Assembly: GCF_009827575.1 (NCBI RefSeq)
Contig: NZ_WTYR01000001.1
Location: 2,639,001-2,703,000 of the forward strand
Reading direction: 5' to 3'
Source: Alteriqipengyuania halimionae
GTDB lineage: Bacteria; Pseudomonadota; Alphaproteobacteria; Sphingomonadales; Sphingomonadaceae
DNA: 64,000 nt
Shown: one piece after another, positions 1 to 7,909 of the stretch
Layout of the letters: the number at the start of each line of letters is the position of its first letter
Position numbering within the stretch: the first letter of the stretch is position 1
Position numbers and translations under genes: made by a program
Notes under the pieces: generated by a model
Told to the model about the DNA's origin: nothing
The model's input: the letters and a program-made list of their open reading frames with translations, nothing else
Database searches by the model: none

Positions 1-446
1 ATCAGGCCCATGACGGGCACCGGATTGAAGAAATGCAGCCCGATGAAGCGCTTCGGGTCGGGCGAATGATTGGCCATGCGCGTGATCGGGATCGAACTGG
101 TGTTCGAGGCCAGGATCGCATCGTCGGCCAGAACCTTGCTGGCTTGTTCGAATATCTTGGCCTTGATTTCTTCGCGCTCGGTCGCCGCCTCGATGATGAA
201 GCTCGCCTCGCTCATCGGGCTATAATCGGCGACCGGCTCGATCCGGACCAGCGCGGCGTCTGCATCGGCAGCTTCGATCTTGCCGCGACCGACCTGCTTG
301 GCGAGCGCCGCGTCAATCTTCGCCTTGCCTGCTTCGGCATGCTCCCGATCGATATCAGCCAGCAGCACCTTCATGCCGTTCTGGGCAACCGTCTGGGCTA
401 TGCCGGTGCCCATCTGGCCCGCGCCGATAACCGCGATGGTCGTCAT
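1..446 (-). CDS. 3-hydroxybutyryl-CoA dehydrogenase, cut by the window edge
   Basis: Only about the first 148 residues are present; the gene runs off the left edge. The family oxidises 3-hydroxybutyryl-CoA to acetoacetyl-CoA with NAD(P), in butyrate, polyhydroxybutyrate or fatty-acid metabolism. The N-terminus is a Rossmann fold with GAGQMG at residues 8-13 and an acidic end of the second strand (ADID). Further on come NTSS at 115-118 and the catalytic-His segment GLHFFNP at 136-142, all typical of the short bacterial enzyme. The ATG at 444-446 directly precedes the dinucleotide-binding strand. It lies 34 bases downstream of the adenosyltransferase gene and is probably cotranscribed with it. 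Confidence 0.9.
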   Translation of the reverse strand, partial: MTTIAVIGAGQMGTGIAQTVAQNGMKVLLADIDREHAEAGKAKIDAALAKQVGRGKIEAADADAALVRIEPVADYSPMSEASFIIEAATEREEIKAKIFEQASKVLADDAILASNTSSIPITRMANHSPDPKRFIGLHFFNPVPVMGL

Positions 447-480
447 GTAGATAGTCCTTTGAAGTGGTCTTAATCGCCGC

Positions 481-1056
481 TCAGCGGTTCGCGCCCGGGA
501 CCCACAGCACATCGCCTGGGCCGCCGGCGTTGATCGCGCGGGCGAGAGTGAAGAGATAGTCCGACAGGCGGTTCATATATTGGAGCGCAGCCGGATTGAG
601 GCGATCCTCTGCTGCCAGCGCGGCGACGTCGCGCTCGGCACGGCGGGTGATCGCACGGGCCAGGTGGATGCGCCCCGCAGCCTCGCTTCCGCCCGGGAGG
701 ATAAAGCTGGTCAGCGGGTCAAGCGTATCGTTGAGCGCGTCGATCGCACGTTCGAGCCATTCGACCTGTGCGGGGACGATCCGCAGCACCATTTCGCCGG
801 GTGCGAAATCGTCGTCCTCCGCTGCCGGCGTGGCGAGATCGGCGCCGCAATCGAACAGGTCGTTCTGGATCCGGGTCAGATCGGTCGCGGCCTCGCTTCC
901 GACGGCGCAGACGGCAAGCCCGATCGCGCTGTTGGCTTCGTCGACCGACCCGATTGCCGCGATCCGCAGCGAGCTTTTCGGGCATCGCGAACCGTCGACC
1001 AGACCCGTCGTCCCGTCATCGCCTGTCCTGGTGTAGATCTTGTTGAGCTTGACCAT
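481..1056 (-). CDS. Cob(I)alamin adenosyltransferase, PduO type
   Basis: 191 residues. Transfers the adenosyl group of ATP to cob(I)alamin to make adenosylcobalamin. The N-terminal KIYTRTGDDGTTGL segment is the PduO-family ATP-binding stretch, and the later ARAITRRAERDV is the conserved arginine-rich helix lining the active site. I start at the ATG giving MVKLNKIY; the frame stays open further upstream, but that would run into the preceding membrane gene and add an unrelated arginine/glycine-rich sequence. It follows the HIG1-like gene by 20 bases and precedes the dehydrogenase, so it looks like part of one minus-strand transcript. Subcellular location is cytosolic by family. Confidence 0.93.
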   Translation of the reverse strand: MVKLNKIYTRTGDDGTTGLVDGSRCPKSSLRIAAIGSVDEANSAIGLAVCAVGSEAATDLTRIQNDLFDCGADLATPAAEDDDFAPGEMVLRIVPAQVEWLERAIDALNDTLDPLTSFILPGGSEAAGRIHLARAITRRAERDVAALAAEDRLNPAALQYMNRLSDYLFTLARAINAGGPGDVLWVPGANR

Positions 1057-1076
1057 GGCCGCGCGTCCTCGCGCGA

Positions 1077-1304
1077 TCAGTTGTTCAGCATCAGCAGGAC
1101 CGCGACCACCACCACGGCGAGCGCCTGCCACTTGATGCGTGCGAACATCATTTCGTTCTGGCGCTTCTGCATCCGGGCCACGTGGTCTCCATCGCTTTCA
1201 AGGTCGAGCTTGGTTGTCTGGAGAAACGCGACCACCCCGCGCACGAGGCTGAAGACGACGAAACCGACAAACACAACGAGGAGGAAGATGAGAAAAGTGT
1301 TCAT
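1077..1304 (-). CDS. HIG1-like small twin-transmembrane protein
   Basis: 75 residues with two hydrophobic segments (about 3-28 and 58-73) joined by a charged loop. The loop carries RMQKRQNEMMFARIKWQ, resembling the conserved R-M/Q-rich stretch of the hypoxia-induced-gene-1 (HIG1_N) family, which includes respiratory supercomplex factors and bacterial inner-membrane relatives of unknown role. Its ATG overlaps the TGA of the upstream gluQ by four bases (ATGA), so the two are translationally coupled. Family call is moderately sure; function in bacteria is not established. Confidence 0.8.
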   Translation of the reverse strand: MNTFLIFLLVVFVGFVVFSLVRGVVAFLQTTKLDLESDGDHVARMQKRQNEMMFARIKWQALAVVVVAVLLMLNN

Positions 1305-2170
1305 GCCGATCCAGATAGGGATTGCGACAGCGTAATGCCAGCGGGGAAACGCTGTGCCCGCAGCGCATCGGCGAGGGCGATGCCATCCTCTCCGGCGCGA
1401 CGGCGGTCGGAAAGACCCGCCCCGTCCTCGCCAGAACCGCGGCGTTTTGCGAGCTTTCGGCCGTCCTCTTCGACCAGCAGGCCGTGATGGTGCCAGTGCG
1501 GCACCGGCAGGTCGAGCAGCGCGATCAGCAGGCGGTGAATGTCGGTCGCCTCGAACAGGTCGGCACCGCGCGTCACCAGCGTAACGCCCTGCGCCGCATC
1601 GTCCAGCGTGGCGGCAAGATGGTACGAAGCTGGTGCGTCCTTGCGCGCAAGGATCACGTCGCCGAACCGTTCGGGCCGTGCATCGATGATCCCCGCGATC
1701 TCGTCTTCCCAGAACAGCGCACCTGTGCGCGCGGTCGCTTGCTCCATGTCGAGCCGCCATGCCCAGGGGCGATCGTCGGGAATGTCACCCCTGTGTTTCT
1801 TGCAGGTGCCCGGATAGACCGGCCCTTCGGGTCCGTCCGCGCGCATCGCGGCTGAAATCTCGGCGCGGGTGCAGCGGCACGGATAGAGCAGTCCGTCGGC
1901 CTTGAGCCGGTCGAGCGCCGCGTCGTAGCTTTCGAGCCGTTCGGACTGTCGCACCACCGGGCGGTCGCTTTCGATTCCCAGCCAGGCGAGATCGGCGAGG
2001 TGCTCCTCGATCCATTCGTCGCGGCTGCGTTCGCCATCGATGTCCTCCACCCGGATCAGGAATTCCCCGTCCCGTTCGTGCGCGAGATCGTGGGCGACCA
2101 GCGCGGCATAGGCGTGGCCCAGATGCAAAGGGCCGTTGGGGCTGGGGGCGAAGCGGGTGACCGTGGTCAT
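1301..2170 (-). CDS. gluQ: Glutamyl-Q tRNA(Asp) synthetase
   Basis: 289 residues, short for a glutamyl-tRNA synthetase because the anticodon-binding domain is absent, as expected for GluQ-RS. The family glutamylates queuosine in the anticodon of tRNA(Asp). Class I signatures are visible: HLGH at residues 16-19 and KLAKR (the KMSKS equivalent) near residue 240. A zinc site typical of this family is formed by CRC around residues 97-99 plus a later Y-x-x-x-C segment (YPGTC). The ATG at 2170 gives MTTVTRFAPSPNGPLHLGH, a normal N-terminus. It is the first gene of a minus-strand operon and is divergent from the HNH gene. Confidence 0.95.
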   Translation of the reverse strand: MTTVTRFAPSPNGPLHLGHAYAALVAHDLAHERDGEFLIRVEDIDGERSRDEWIEEHLADLAWLGIESDRPVVRQSERLESYDAALDRLKADGLLYPCRCTRAEISAAMRADGPEGPVYPGTCKKHRGDIPDDRPWAWRLDMEQATARTGALFWEDEIAGIIDARPERFGDVILARKDAPASYHLAATLDDAAQGVTLVTRGADLFEATDIHRLLIALLDLPVPHWHHHGLLVEEDGRKLAKRRGSGEDGAGLSDRRRAGEDGIALADALRAQRFPAGITLSQSLSGSA

Positions 2171-2279
2171 ATCTCTCTTATAGCCATGACTGTGGATAGC
2201 GCGACTCGGCGATTGTCATGGACTTGACGCAATTTTTCGCTTTTGCTCACTTCGCAATTGATCGGGGAGGGCGCAGCAC

Positions 2280-2888
2280 GTGTTCAAGGCCGAACTTCTG
2301 GAACGGGCAGCGCGCTTTCGCAGTGCGGACGAGGATCCCTGCCGGAAGCTGGAGAGCTGTCCGGCCCTCGTCCTCAATGCCGACTACACCCCGCTTTCCT
2401 ATTACCCGCTCAGCCTGTGGCCGTGGCAGACCGCAATCAAGGCGATCTTCCTCGATCGGGTGGACGTGATCGCGAGCTACGACCGCGAGGTCCATTCGCC
2501 CAATCTTGACATGCAGATCCCGAGCGTGATTGCGTTGAAGCAATATGTGAAGCCGTCCGAATTTCCGGCCTTCACCCGTTTCAACCTGTTCCTGCGCGAT
2601 CGCTTCGCCTGCCAGTTCTGCGGCAGCATGCACAATCTGACCTTCGACCACGTCGTCCCGCGCCGGCTCGGCGGCAAGACCACGTGGGAGAACATCGCCA
2701 CCGCCTGCGCGCCGTGCAACATGAAGAAGGGCGGCCGCACGCCCAAGCAGGCGGGCATGCAGCTCTATGCCGAGCCGATCCGGCCGACACACTGGCAGTT
2801 GCAACAGCACGGCAAGATGTTCCCGCCCAACTACCTCCATGAAACCTGGCGCGACTGGCTCTACTGGGACATCGAACTGGAGGCGTGA
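2280..2888 (+). CDS. HNH endonuclease family protein
   Basis: 202 residues with a GTG start preceded by GGGGAGG nine bases upstream. The HNH module occupies roughly residues 105-155: a CxxC pair (CQFCG, about 111-115), a DHVVPR motif with the metal-binding His near 122, and a second CxxC (CAPC, about 144) with the trailing NMKKGG. The N-terminal half (ALVLNADYTPLSYYPLSLWP) is the conserved extension of a chromosomal HNH subfamily common in Alphaproteobacteria. Substrate is unknown; it is a housekeeping, non-mobile member rather than a homing enzyme by context. The next reading frame starts one base after its stop. Confidence 0.92.
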   Translation: MFKAELLERAARFRSADEDPCRKLESCPALVLNADYTPLSYYPLSLWPWQTAIKAIFLDRVDVIASYDREVHSPNLDMQIPSVIALKQYVKPSEFPAFTRFNLFLRDRFACQFCGSMHNLTFDHVVPRRLGGKTTWENIATACAPCNMKKGGRTPKQAGMQLYAEPIRPTHWQLQQHGKMFPPNYLHETWRDWLYWDIELEA

Positions 2889-2889
2889 G

Positions 2890-3153
2890 GTGAAGAAGGG
2901 AAGCGGGCTCGCGCGCGCCCAGCCTGTCATATCCAAGGAAGAACTGGCGCAGCTGCCGACAGGGGCACTTCTCGCACGGCTGAAAAGACTGCGCTGGTGA
3001 GAGGACGGTCGGGAGCATTCCGATTTGACCGACGCCGAGATTCAGTCTGTCGATGGCAAGATTCTGTTCAAGGAACAGGAAGCTTGGCGAACGGCTTACG
3101 GCCAGCTCAAACAGGAGCTCGCGACGCGCGAGCACATCGACAACAAGCCCTGA
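2890..3153 (+). pseudogene. Small conserved protein interrupted by an in-frame TGA
   Basis: A GTG at 2890 opens a frame (VKKGSGLARAQPVISKEELA...) that hits TGA at 2998-3000 right after LKRLRW. The same frame continues without another stop until 3151-3153, and the continuation (EDGREHSDLTDAEIQSVDGK...ATREHIDNKP) reads like natural protein. Together it would be 87 codons including the TGA. From memory, related alphaproteobacterial proteins have Cys at this position (RWCEE), a single-base difference from TGA. The simplest reading is a nonsense mutation or base error; readthrough or recoding is possible but unproven. It follows the HNH gene immediately and is convergent with rpoN. Confidence 0.6.
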
Positions 3154-3156
3154 GCG

Positions 3157-4602
3157 CTATCGACCCGCCAGTTTCTTCGCGCGGCGCCGCTGCACCGAGC
3201 TGCCGATCCCCGCGGCCTCGCGATATTTCGCGACCGTGCGGCGCGCGACATCGAAGCCGCGCTCTTTCAGCAGCGCCACCAGCGCATCGTCGGAGAGGAT
3301 CTTCTTCGGGTCCTCGGCATCGGTCAGCCCCCTGATCGCGGCCTTGACCGCCTCGGCGCTGGCGCCTTCGCCGTCCGATGACGACACCCCGCTGGAGAAG
3401 AAATACTTGAGTTCGAACGTTCCGCGTGGGCAATGGAGGTATTTGTTCGAGGTCACGCGGCTGACCGTGCTTTCGTGCATCTCGATCTCTTCGGCTACCG
3501 TGCGCAGGGTCAGCGGCTTCAGTTCGGACACGCCGCGGCGGAAAAAGCCGTCCTGCGCTTTCACGATGGCGCGCGCGACCTTCAGGATCGTCTTCTGGCG
3601 CTGGTCGAGCGCCTTGATCAGCCATTTCGCATCGGCCAGCTTTTCCGAAAGCCACCCGCGAGAATGTTTGTCCGAGCAATCCTGTTTCAGTTCGAGGAAA
3701 TAGTCGCGATTGACCACCAGGCGCGGCAGCGTGTCGCGATTGATGCGGATTTTCCAGCCACCCTCGTCGCTCGGCGCGAGCAGCACGTCGGGCACCACCG
3801 GCGCGCTCGCCCCGCCGCCATATTGCAGGCCGGGTTTGGGGTCGTAGCGGCGCAATTCGGCCAGCATGTCGGAGAAATCGTCCTCATCGACATTGCAGAG
3901 CTTGCGCAACCGCGTGAAATCGCCGCGCGCGAGCCAGTCGAGGTGATCGATCAACCGCGCCATGCACGGATCGTAGCGATCGGCTTCCCTGGCCTGCAGC
4001 GCCAGGCATTCGGACAGCGAGCGCGCCCCGACCCCGGTCGGATCGAGCGTCTGCACCAGTTCCAGCGCCTGTTCGGCCTCGCTTTCGCCGACGCCGAGCA
4101 GTTCCGCCACTTCGCGCAGCTTGATCGAAAGGTATCCAGCCTCGTCGATCGCATCGACGATCGCGTGCGCGAGCAGGGCTTGTCGCTCGTCGGCTGCGAC
4201 CGGGCCGATTTGCGCGTGGAGATGTTCGGCCAGCGTCGGCCCGTCACCGCTTTCGTTTTCGAGGCCCGGCAGATCGTCGGCACCGGCCGCGCTGCCCGAT
4301 GCTGCCGACCAGTCGCCGGTATCGTGATCGCGGTCGAGCGCGCTCTCGTCGATGTCGAGCGCACCGCTATCGCCATCCATCGCATCGGCATGGTGTTCTT
4401 CGGGGGCGGGCGCGTCCTCGCCGGAATCGGCTTCGCGCCGCTGGTCGCCGACATCGAGCAGCGGATTGCTCTCCAGCGCATCGCCGACGAAGGTCTCGAT
4501 TTCGAGATTGGACAGCGCCAGCAGCTTGATCGCCTGCTGCAGCTGCGGCGTCATCACCAGCGATTGCGACTGGCGAAGGTCCAGGCGCGGCCCGAGAGAC
4601 AT
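3157..4602 (-). CDS. rpoN: RNA polymerase sigma-54 factor
   Basis: 481 residues. Directs RNA polymerase to -24/-12 promoters that need AAA+ enhancer-binding activators. The N-terminus has the glutamine-rich activator-interacting region (QSQSLVMTPQLQQAIKLL), followed by an acidic region (about 70-150), the core-binding domain, a helix-turn-helix and the RpoN box ARRTVAKYRE at about 453-462, after which only 19 residues remain. I start at the ATG at 4602, giving MSLGPRLDLRQ; a longer open frame upstream overlaps lptB and is not RpoN-like. It lies seven bases behind lptB, the common lptB-rpoN arrangement. Confidence 0.97.
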   Translation of the reverse strand: MSLGPRLDLRQSQSLVMTPQLQQAIKLLALSNLEIETFVGDALESNPLLDVGDQRREADSGEDAPAPEEHHADAMDGDSGALDIDESALDRDHDTGDWSAASGSAAGADDLPGLENESGDGPTLAEHLHAQIGPVAADERQALLAHAIVDAIDEAGYLSIKLREVAELLGVGESEAEQALELVQTLDPTGVGARSLSECLALQAREADRYDPCMARLIDHLDWLARGDFTRLRKLCNVDEDDFSDMLAELRRYDPKPGLQYGGGASAPVVPDVLLAPSDEGGWKIRINRDTLPRLVVNRDYFLELKQDCSDKHSRGWLSEKLADAKWLIKALDQRQKTILKVARAIVKAQDGFFRRGVSELKPLTLRTVAEEIEMHESTVSRVTSNKYLHCPRGTFELKYFFSSGVSSSDGEGASAEAVKAAIRGLTDAEDPKKILSDDALVALLKERGFDVARRTVAKYREAAGIGSSVQRRRAKKLAGR

Positions 4603-4609
4603 CGTTACG

Positions 4610-5392
4610 TCACAACTCGAAGTTCTCGCCGAGATAGAGGCGGCGCACGTTTTCGTCGGCGACGAGCTCTTCCGGGCTTCCGGCGAACAGCACCTGTCCG
4701 CCATAGATGATGCAGGCGCGATCGACAATTTCGAGCGTTTCGCGCACGTTGTGATCGGTGATCAGCACGCCGATCCCGCGGGTCTTCAGATCGGCGACGA
4801 GATCGCGAATGTCGCTGATCGAGAGCGGGTCGATCCCGGCGAAGGGTTCGTCGAGCAGCATGATCGAGGGCTTGGCCGCCAGTGCGCGAGCGATTTCGCA
4901 GCGGCGGCGTTCGCCGCCCGAGAGCGCCATGGCCGGGCTTTCGCGCAGGCGGGTGAGGCCGAATTCGTCGAGCAGGCGTTCGAGCTCGCTGGCGCGTACT
5001 TCCTTGTCGGGCTCGACCAGCTCGAGCACGGCGGCGATGTTTTGTTCGACCGTGAGCCCGCGAAAGATCGAGGTTTCCTGCGGCAGGTAACCGAGACCAA
5101 GGATCGCGCGGCGATACATCGGCAGGCCCGTCACATCGATGCCGTCCATCAGGATGCGCCCGGCATCGGGTTTGACGAGGCCCATCACCGAATAGAAACA
5201 GGTCGTCTTGCCCGCGCCATTGGGGCCGAGCAGGCCGAGCACTTCGCCTTTGCCGACGGTCAGGGAGATGTCCGAGAGGACCTGCTTCTTGTCGTAGCTC
5301 TTGGCGATCGAGACCACTTCGAGCCCCCCTTGCGGGATCGGCTCGGCAGCCTTGGCAGGCGATACGTCTTCTGATGTGGCAGGCATTTCCAT
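4610..5392 (-). CDS. lptB: LPS export ABC transporter ATP-binding protein
   Basis: 260 residues. The ATPase of the LptBFG complex that extracts lipopolysaccharide from the inner membrane. Walker A GPNGAGKT lies at residues 56-63, the signature LSGGE near 155 and Walker B LLDEPFAGIDP just after it; the switch His follows in ITDHNVRE. Starts at 5392 (MEMPATS) or 5386 (MPATS) are both possible. It has a roughly 20-residue N-terminal extension before the ABC fold. lptA and lptC are not adjacent here: the upstream neighbour is a divergent membrane gene. rpoN follows seven bases downstream. Confidence 0.95.
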   Translation of the reverse strand: MEMPATSEDVSPAKAAEPIPQGGLEVVSIAKSYDKKQVLSDISLTVGKGEVLGLLGPNGAGKTTCFYSVMGLVKPDAGRILMDGIDVTGLPMYRRAILGLGYLPQETSIFRGLTVEQNIAAVLELVEPDKEVRASELERLLDEFGLTRLRESPAMALSGGERRRCEIARALAAKPSIMLLDEPFAGIDPLSISDIRDLVADLKTRGIGVLITDHNVRETLEIVDRACIIYGGQVLFAGSPEELVADENVRRLYLGENFEL

Positions 5393-5595
5393 CGCTGTGC
5401 CATAGCATTCTGCGCGCGCTGTTCCACCCCCGTCGAAACCGTTTGGCAGGCTTCGTGCATGGCCCGTCGAGACGGCGCGCCGGGACAGGCGCGTGGCCAT
5501 GCGTGCAGAAATGCGCACGGCTGCGGTCGCAATGTGGTTGCGGTCGGCCCCGGTTGGTGGTTTACTGCGCGCTTCGGCACTGGGGAGAGACCGAC

Positions 5596-5973
5596 ATGGC
5601 GCAAGCGCTGCACGAAGAGCATGAAGGCGAGCAACAGCGGAGCCGTCCGCTCGATTGGCGCAAGAAGATGAGCGATCATATCGCTTACGCGCTGCTGGTT
5701 TACACCGCCCTGCAGATCTTCGTGACCGTCGAAGCCATGACCGCGCCGGGCGCGTCGATCGCGCCCTATCTGGCGCTGGCCGTGCTCGTCGCGCTCGTCA
5801 TTCCCGCCTGTAAGGCTTACGAATCGTGCTGGATGAAAATGAACGATGCGCAGGCGGCAGACCCGGCTTACGAACCGCGCTATCGCAAGTCGGTGATCGG
5901 TTTGTGGGTGCTCGCGATCGGTTTGCCGCTGGTTCTGGCAGGCGTCTTCAAGGCGCTCGACACGCTGATCTGA
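5596..5973 (+). CDS. Small inner-membrane protein of unknown function
   Basis: 125 residues, ATG at 5596 with GGGGAGAG about seven bases upstream. A short charged N-terminus (residues 1-28) is followed by three hydrophobic helices: about 30-50 (YALLVYTALQIFV), 58-75 (LALAVLVALVIPA) and 100-120 (VIGLWVLAIGLPLVLAG). No family recognised. Its TGA overlaps the likely CTG start of the BON-MscS channel gene (CTGA), so the two are probably translated as a pair. Confidence 0.8.
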   Translation: MAQALHEEHEGEQQRSRPLDWRKKMSDHIAYALLVYTALQIFVTVEAMTAPGASIAPYLALAVLVALVIPACKAYESCWMKMNDAQAADPAYEPRYRKSVIGLWVLAIGLPLVLAGVFKALDTLI

Positions 5974-7367
5974 CCATTCGCTATATCCTGACATTACTGG
6001 CCGGATTGCTCGCCCTGTGGACGGCGCCGGCGGCTGCGCTCGTCCCGAGTGCCGGTTCCGCGACCGAGAGTACCCCTGCTGCAACGCCTGCCACCACGCA
6101 GGAAATCGATGCAGAGGCCGGCGCGGAGAACGATGCGGCGATCGCTCGCCGCCTGCGTGGCATCCTCGCCCAACTGCCGGCTTTCGAAGACGTGTTGATC
6201 GATGTCAGCGAGGGCGTCGTCGTCCTTTCGGGCACCGTGCCCGACGAGGCGGACAAGGCCCGCGCGGAGGAGATCGCGGCGCGCATCTCCGGCGTGGTGA
6301 CGATCGAGAACCAGCTGGAGCGCGATCTGTCGGTCGATCAGGCCGGCGGGGCGATCGATTCGCTGGCCTCGAAGCTCGATGGTCTGCGCGCGATGGCGCC
6401 GCTGGCGGGAGTCGCGCTGCTGGTGGCGATCGCGATCGCCGCGTTCGGATATTTGCTGGCCGGGCTGACCGGCTTGTGGCGGCGGATCGCGCCCAATCCG
6501 TTTCTCGCCGATCTGATCGCATCCGCGCTGCGCTTCGTGTTCGTGATCCTCGGGCTGGTGATCGCGCTCGACATGCTCGGTGCCGGCGCCTTGCTCGGCG
6601 CGGTGCTGGGCGGAGCGGGCGTGATCGGGATCGCGCTCGGTTTCGCGATGCGCGACACGATCGAGAATTACGTTGCTTCGCTGATGCTCAGCCTGCGCCA
6701 GCCCTTCCGAGCCAACGACCATGTGGTGATCGACGATCTCGAAGGCCGCGTGATCCGGCTGACCAGTCGTGCGACGGTGCTGATGACGCTCGAGGGCAAC
6801 CATTTGCGCATTCCCAACGGGCAGGTCTTCAAGGCGGTGATCGTCAATTACACGCGCAACCCGCAGCGGCGGTTCGAATTCCAGCTCGGGATCGATGCTG
6901 ACGACGATCCCGATGCCGCACGGAGGGTGGGGCGCGAGGCGTTGGCGGCGCTTCCCTTCGTGCTGGCCGATCCGGCTCCCGAGGTACGGACGGTCGAGGT
7001 CGGCGATTCGAACATCCTGCTCGCCTTCCTCGCTTGGGTCGATCAGTCCGATACCGACTGGCACAAGGCCAAGAGCCGGGCGATCGGCGCGGTCAAGAAG
7101 GCGGTCGAGGACGCCGGGTTCGCGATCCCCGAGCCGATCTACCGTCTGCGCTTCGATTCGCGCACTGATCCACTGCCGATGTCGCAGGTTGGCGAGGGCA
7201 AACCTGCGCCCCAGCCTGCCGCTCGAAAGCCAGCCACACCGGCGCCGACCGCCGAAGACGAGGACGTCACTCCGCAAAACGAGATTGCCGAACTGGTGGA
7301 AAAGGAACGGCGCACCGACACCGAGCCGGACAAGGACCTGCTCGATGACGGGCGCCCGGTCGAGTGA
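5970..7367 (+). CDS. MscS-type mechanosensitive channel with N-terminal BON domain
   Basis: About 465 residues. A signal-like hydrophobic N-terminus (about 1-22, ending TAPAAA) is followed by a BON domain (about 45-115, containing GVVVLSGTVPDEADKARAEEI) facing the periplasm. Three transmembrane helices follow; the last is the glycine/alanine-rich pore helix (GALLGAVLGGAGVIGIALGF), then the MscS beta domain and a proline-rich tail. It probably gates in response to membrane tension. The start is unusual: no ATG/GTG lies at the right place, and CTG at 5970 overlapping the upstream TGA is the best fit. TTG at 6006 would cut into the signal sequence. Confidence 0.85.
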   Translation: MTIRYILTLLAGLLALWTAPAAALVPSAGSATESTPAATPATTQEIDAEAGAENDAAIARRLRGILAQLPAFEDVLIDVSEGVVVLSGTVPDEADKARAEEIAARISGVVTIENQLERDLSVDQAGGAIDSLASKLDGLRAMAPLAGVALLVAIAIAAFGYLLAGLTGLWRRIAPNPFLADLIASALRFVFVILGLVIALDMLGAGALLGAVLGGAGVIGIALGFAMRDTIENYVASLMLSLRQPFRANDHVVIDDLEGRVIRLTSRATVLMTLEGNHLRIPNGQVFKAVIVNYTRNPQRRFEFQLGIDADDDPDAARRVGREALAALPFVLADPAPEVRTVEVGDSNILLAFLAWVDQSDTDWHKAKSRAIGAVKKAVEDAGFAIPEPIYRLRFDSRTDPLPMSQVGEGKPAPQPAARKPATPAPTAEDEDVTPQNEIAELVEKERRTDTEPDKDLLDDGRPVE

Positions 7368-7371
7368 GGTC

Positions 7372-7401
7372 GATCGCTCACCCGGCGGCGGGTGAGCGAT
7401 C
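7372..7401. terminator. Strong hairpin between convergent genes
   Basis: A perfect 12-bp stem (GATCGCTCACCC / GGGTGAGCGATC) with a six-base loop lies five bases after the channel stop and ten bases before the stop of the convergent secreted-protein gene. There is no long T tract, so it may act as a bidirectional terminator or an mRNA 3'-end stabiliser. Confidence 0.7.
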
Positions 7402-7410
7402 AGGCCAAGC

Positions 7411-7674
7411 CTAGATCAGGCAGGAGCGTTCTTCGATCTCGATTGCCATCAGGTTCCGTCCCGGATAGCGGGCGGATTCGGTGGTGAAATCGCAATAGGT
7501 GATATCCCAGCCTGCCAGCTGCCGGGGCTGGAGCCAGTTGGTCGTGTCGTAATAGCGCACGATCATCAGGTAGGGTTCGGTGGGATAGGGCGGGTCGCTT
7601 GGATCGGCCATTGCACTTGGTGCGGCCAACAATGTGGCAGCGGCTGCCACGGCAAGCATAAGCTTCTTCGACAT
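7411..7674 (-). CDS. Small secreted protein of unknown function
   Basis: 87 residues with a clear signal peptide (MSKKLMLAVAAAATLLAAPS, cleavage near AMA-D at about 23/24) and an AGGAGG ribosome-binding site just upstream. The mature part, about 63 residues, is rich in tyrosine and has two cysteines (YCDF and the C-terminal RSCLI) that could form a disulfide. It resembles short secreted DUF6289-like proteins only loosely. Expected in the periplasm or outside the cell. Confidence 0.8.
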   Translation of the reverse strand: MSKKLMLAVAAAATLLAAPSAMADPSDPPYPTEPYLMIVRYYDTTNWLQPRQLAGWDITYCDFTTESARYPGRNLMAIEIEERSCLI

Positions 7675-7789
7675 TTGATCCTCCTGCTGCTGCGACTTCG
7701 TTCGAAGCCGGTGAAATCATAGGCTGAAGACGGCAGGAGTCGAATAGAACCGGAATAGACCAGAAAATGGCATGAAGTTGTCGTGACGT

Positions 7790-7850
7790 GAAATGAAACG
7801 GGATGCGGCTGCCGTGAAGTTTCCTCCACGCATTCGCATCCCGTCATTTC
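7790..7850. repeat. Long imperfect inverted repeat
   Basis: GAAATGAAACGGGATGCG (7790-7807) faces CGCATCCCGTCATTTC (7835-7850); one arm has two extra bases. The 27-base interval can itself pair (CGTGAAG with CTCCACG, one mismatch). It sits about 60 bases beyond the pyrophosphatase stop and may be a terminator or a small structured element. Confidence 0.5.
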
Positions 7851-7860
7851 GAACAATCAT

Positions 7861-7897
7861 CGATCCGCTGTATGTTTTGTTACAGCGAATCGGATCG
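7861..7897. repeat. Second inverted repeat near the pyrophosphatase stop
   Basis: CGATCCG-CTGTA (7861-7872) and TACAG-CGAAT-CGGATCG (7881-7897) pair with a five-base bulge around a T-rich loop, 13 bases past the ppa stop. No T tract follows on the minus strand. Possibly the 3' end of the ppa transcript. Confidence 0.4.
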
Positions 7898-7909
7898 TTT
7901 GATGTGGTA

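Noticed and set aside
580-1335. Long open frames opposite the adenosyltransferase and gluQ genes
   Set aside because: Antisense shadows of high-GC coding DNA; arginine-rich, no family features, no ribosome-binding site.
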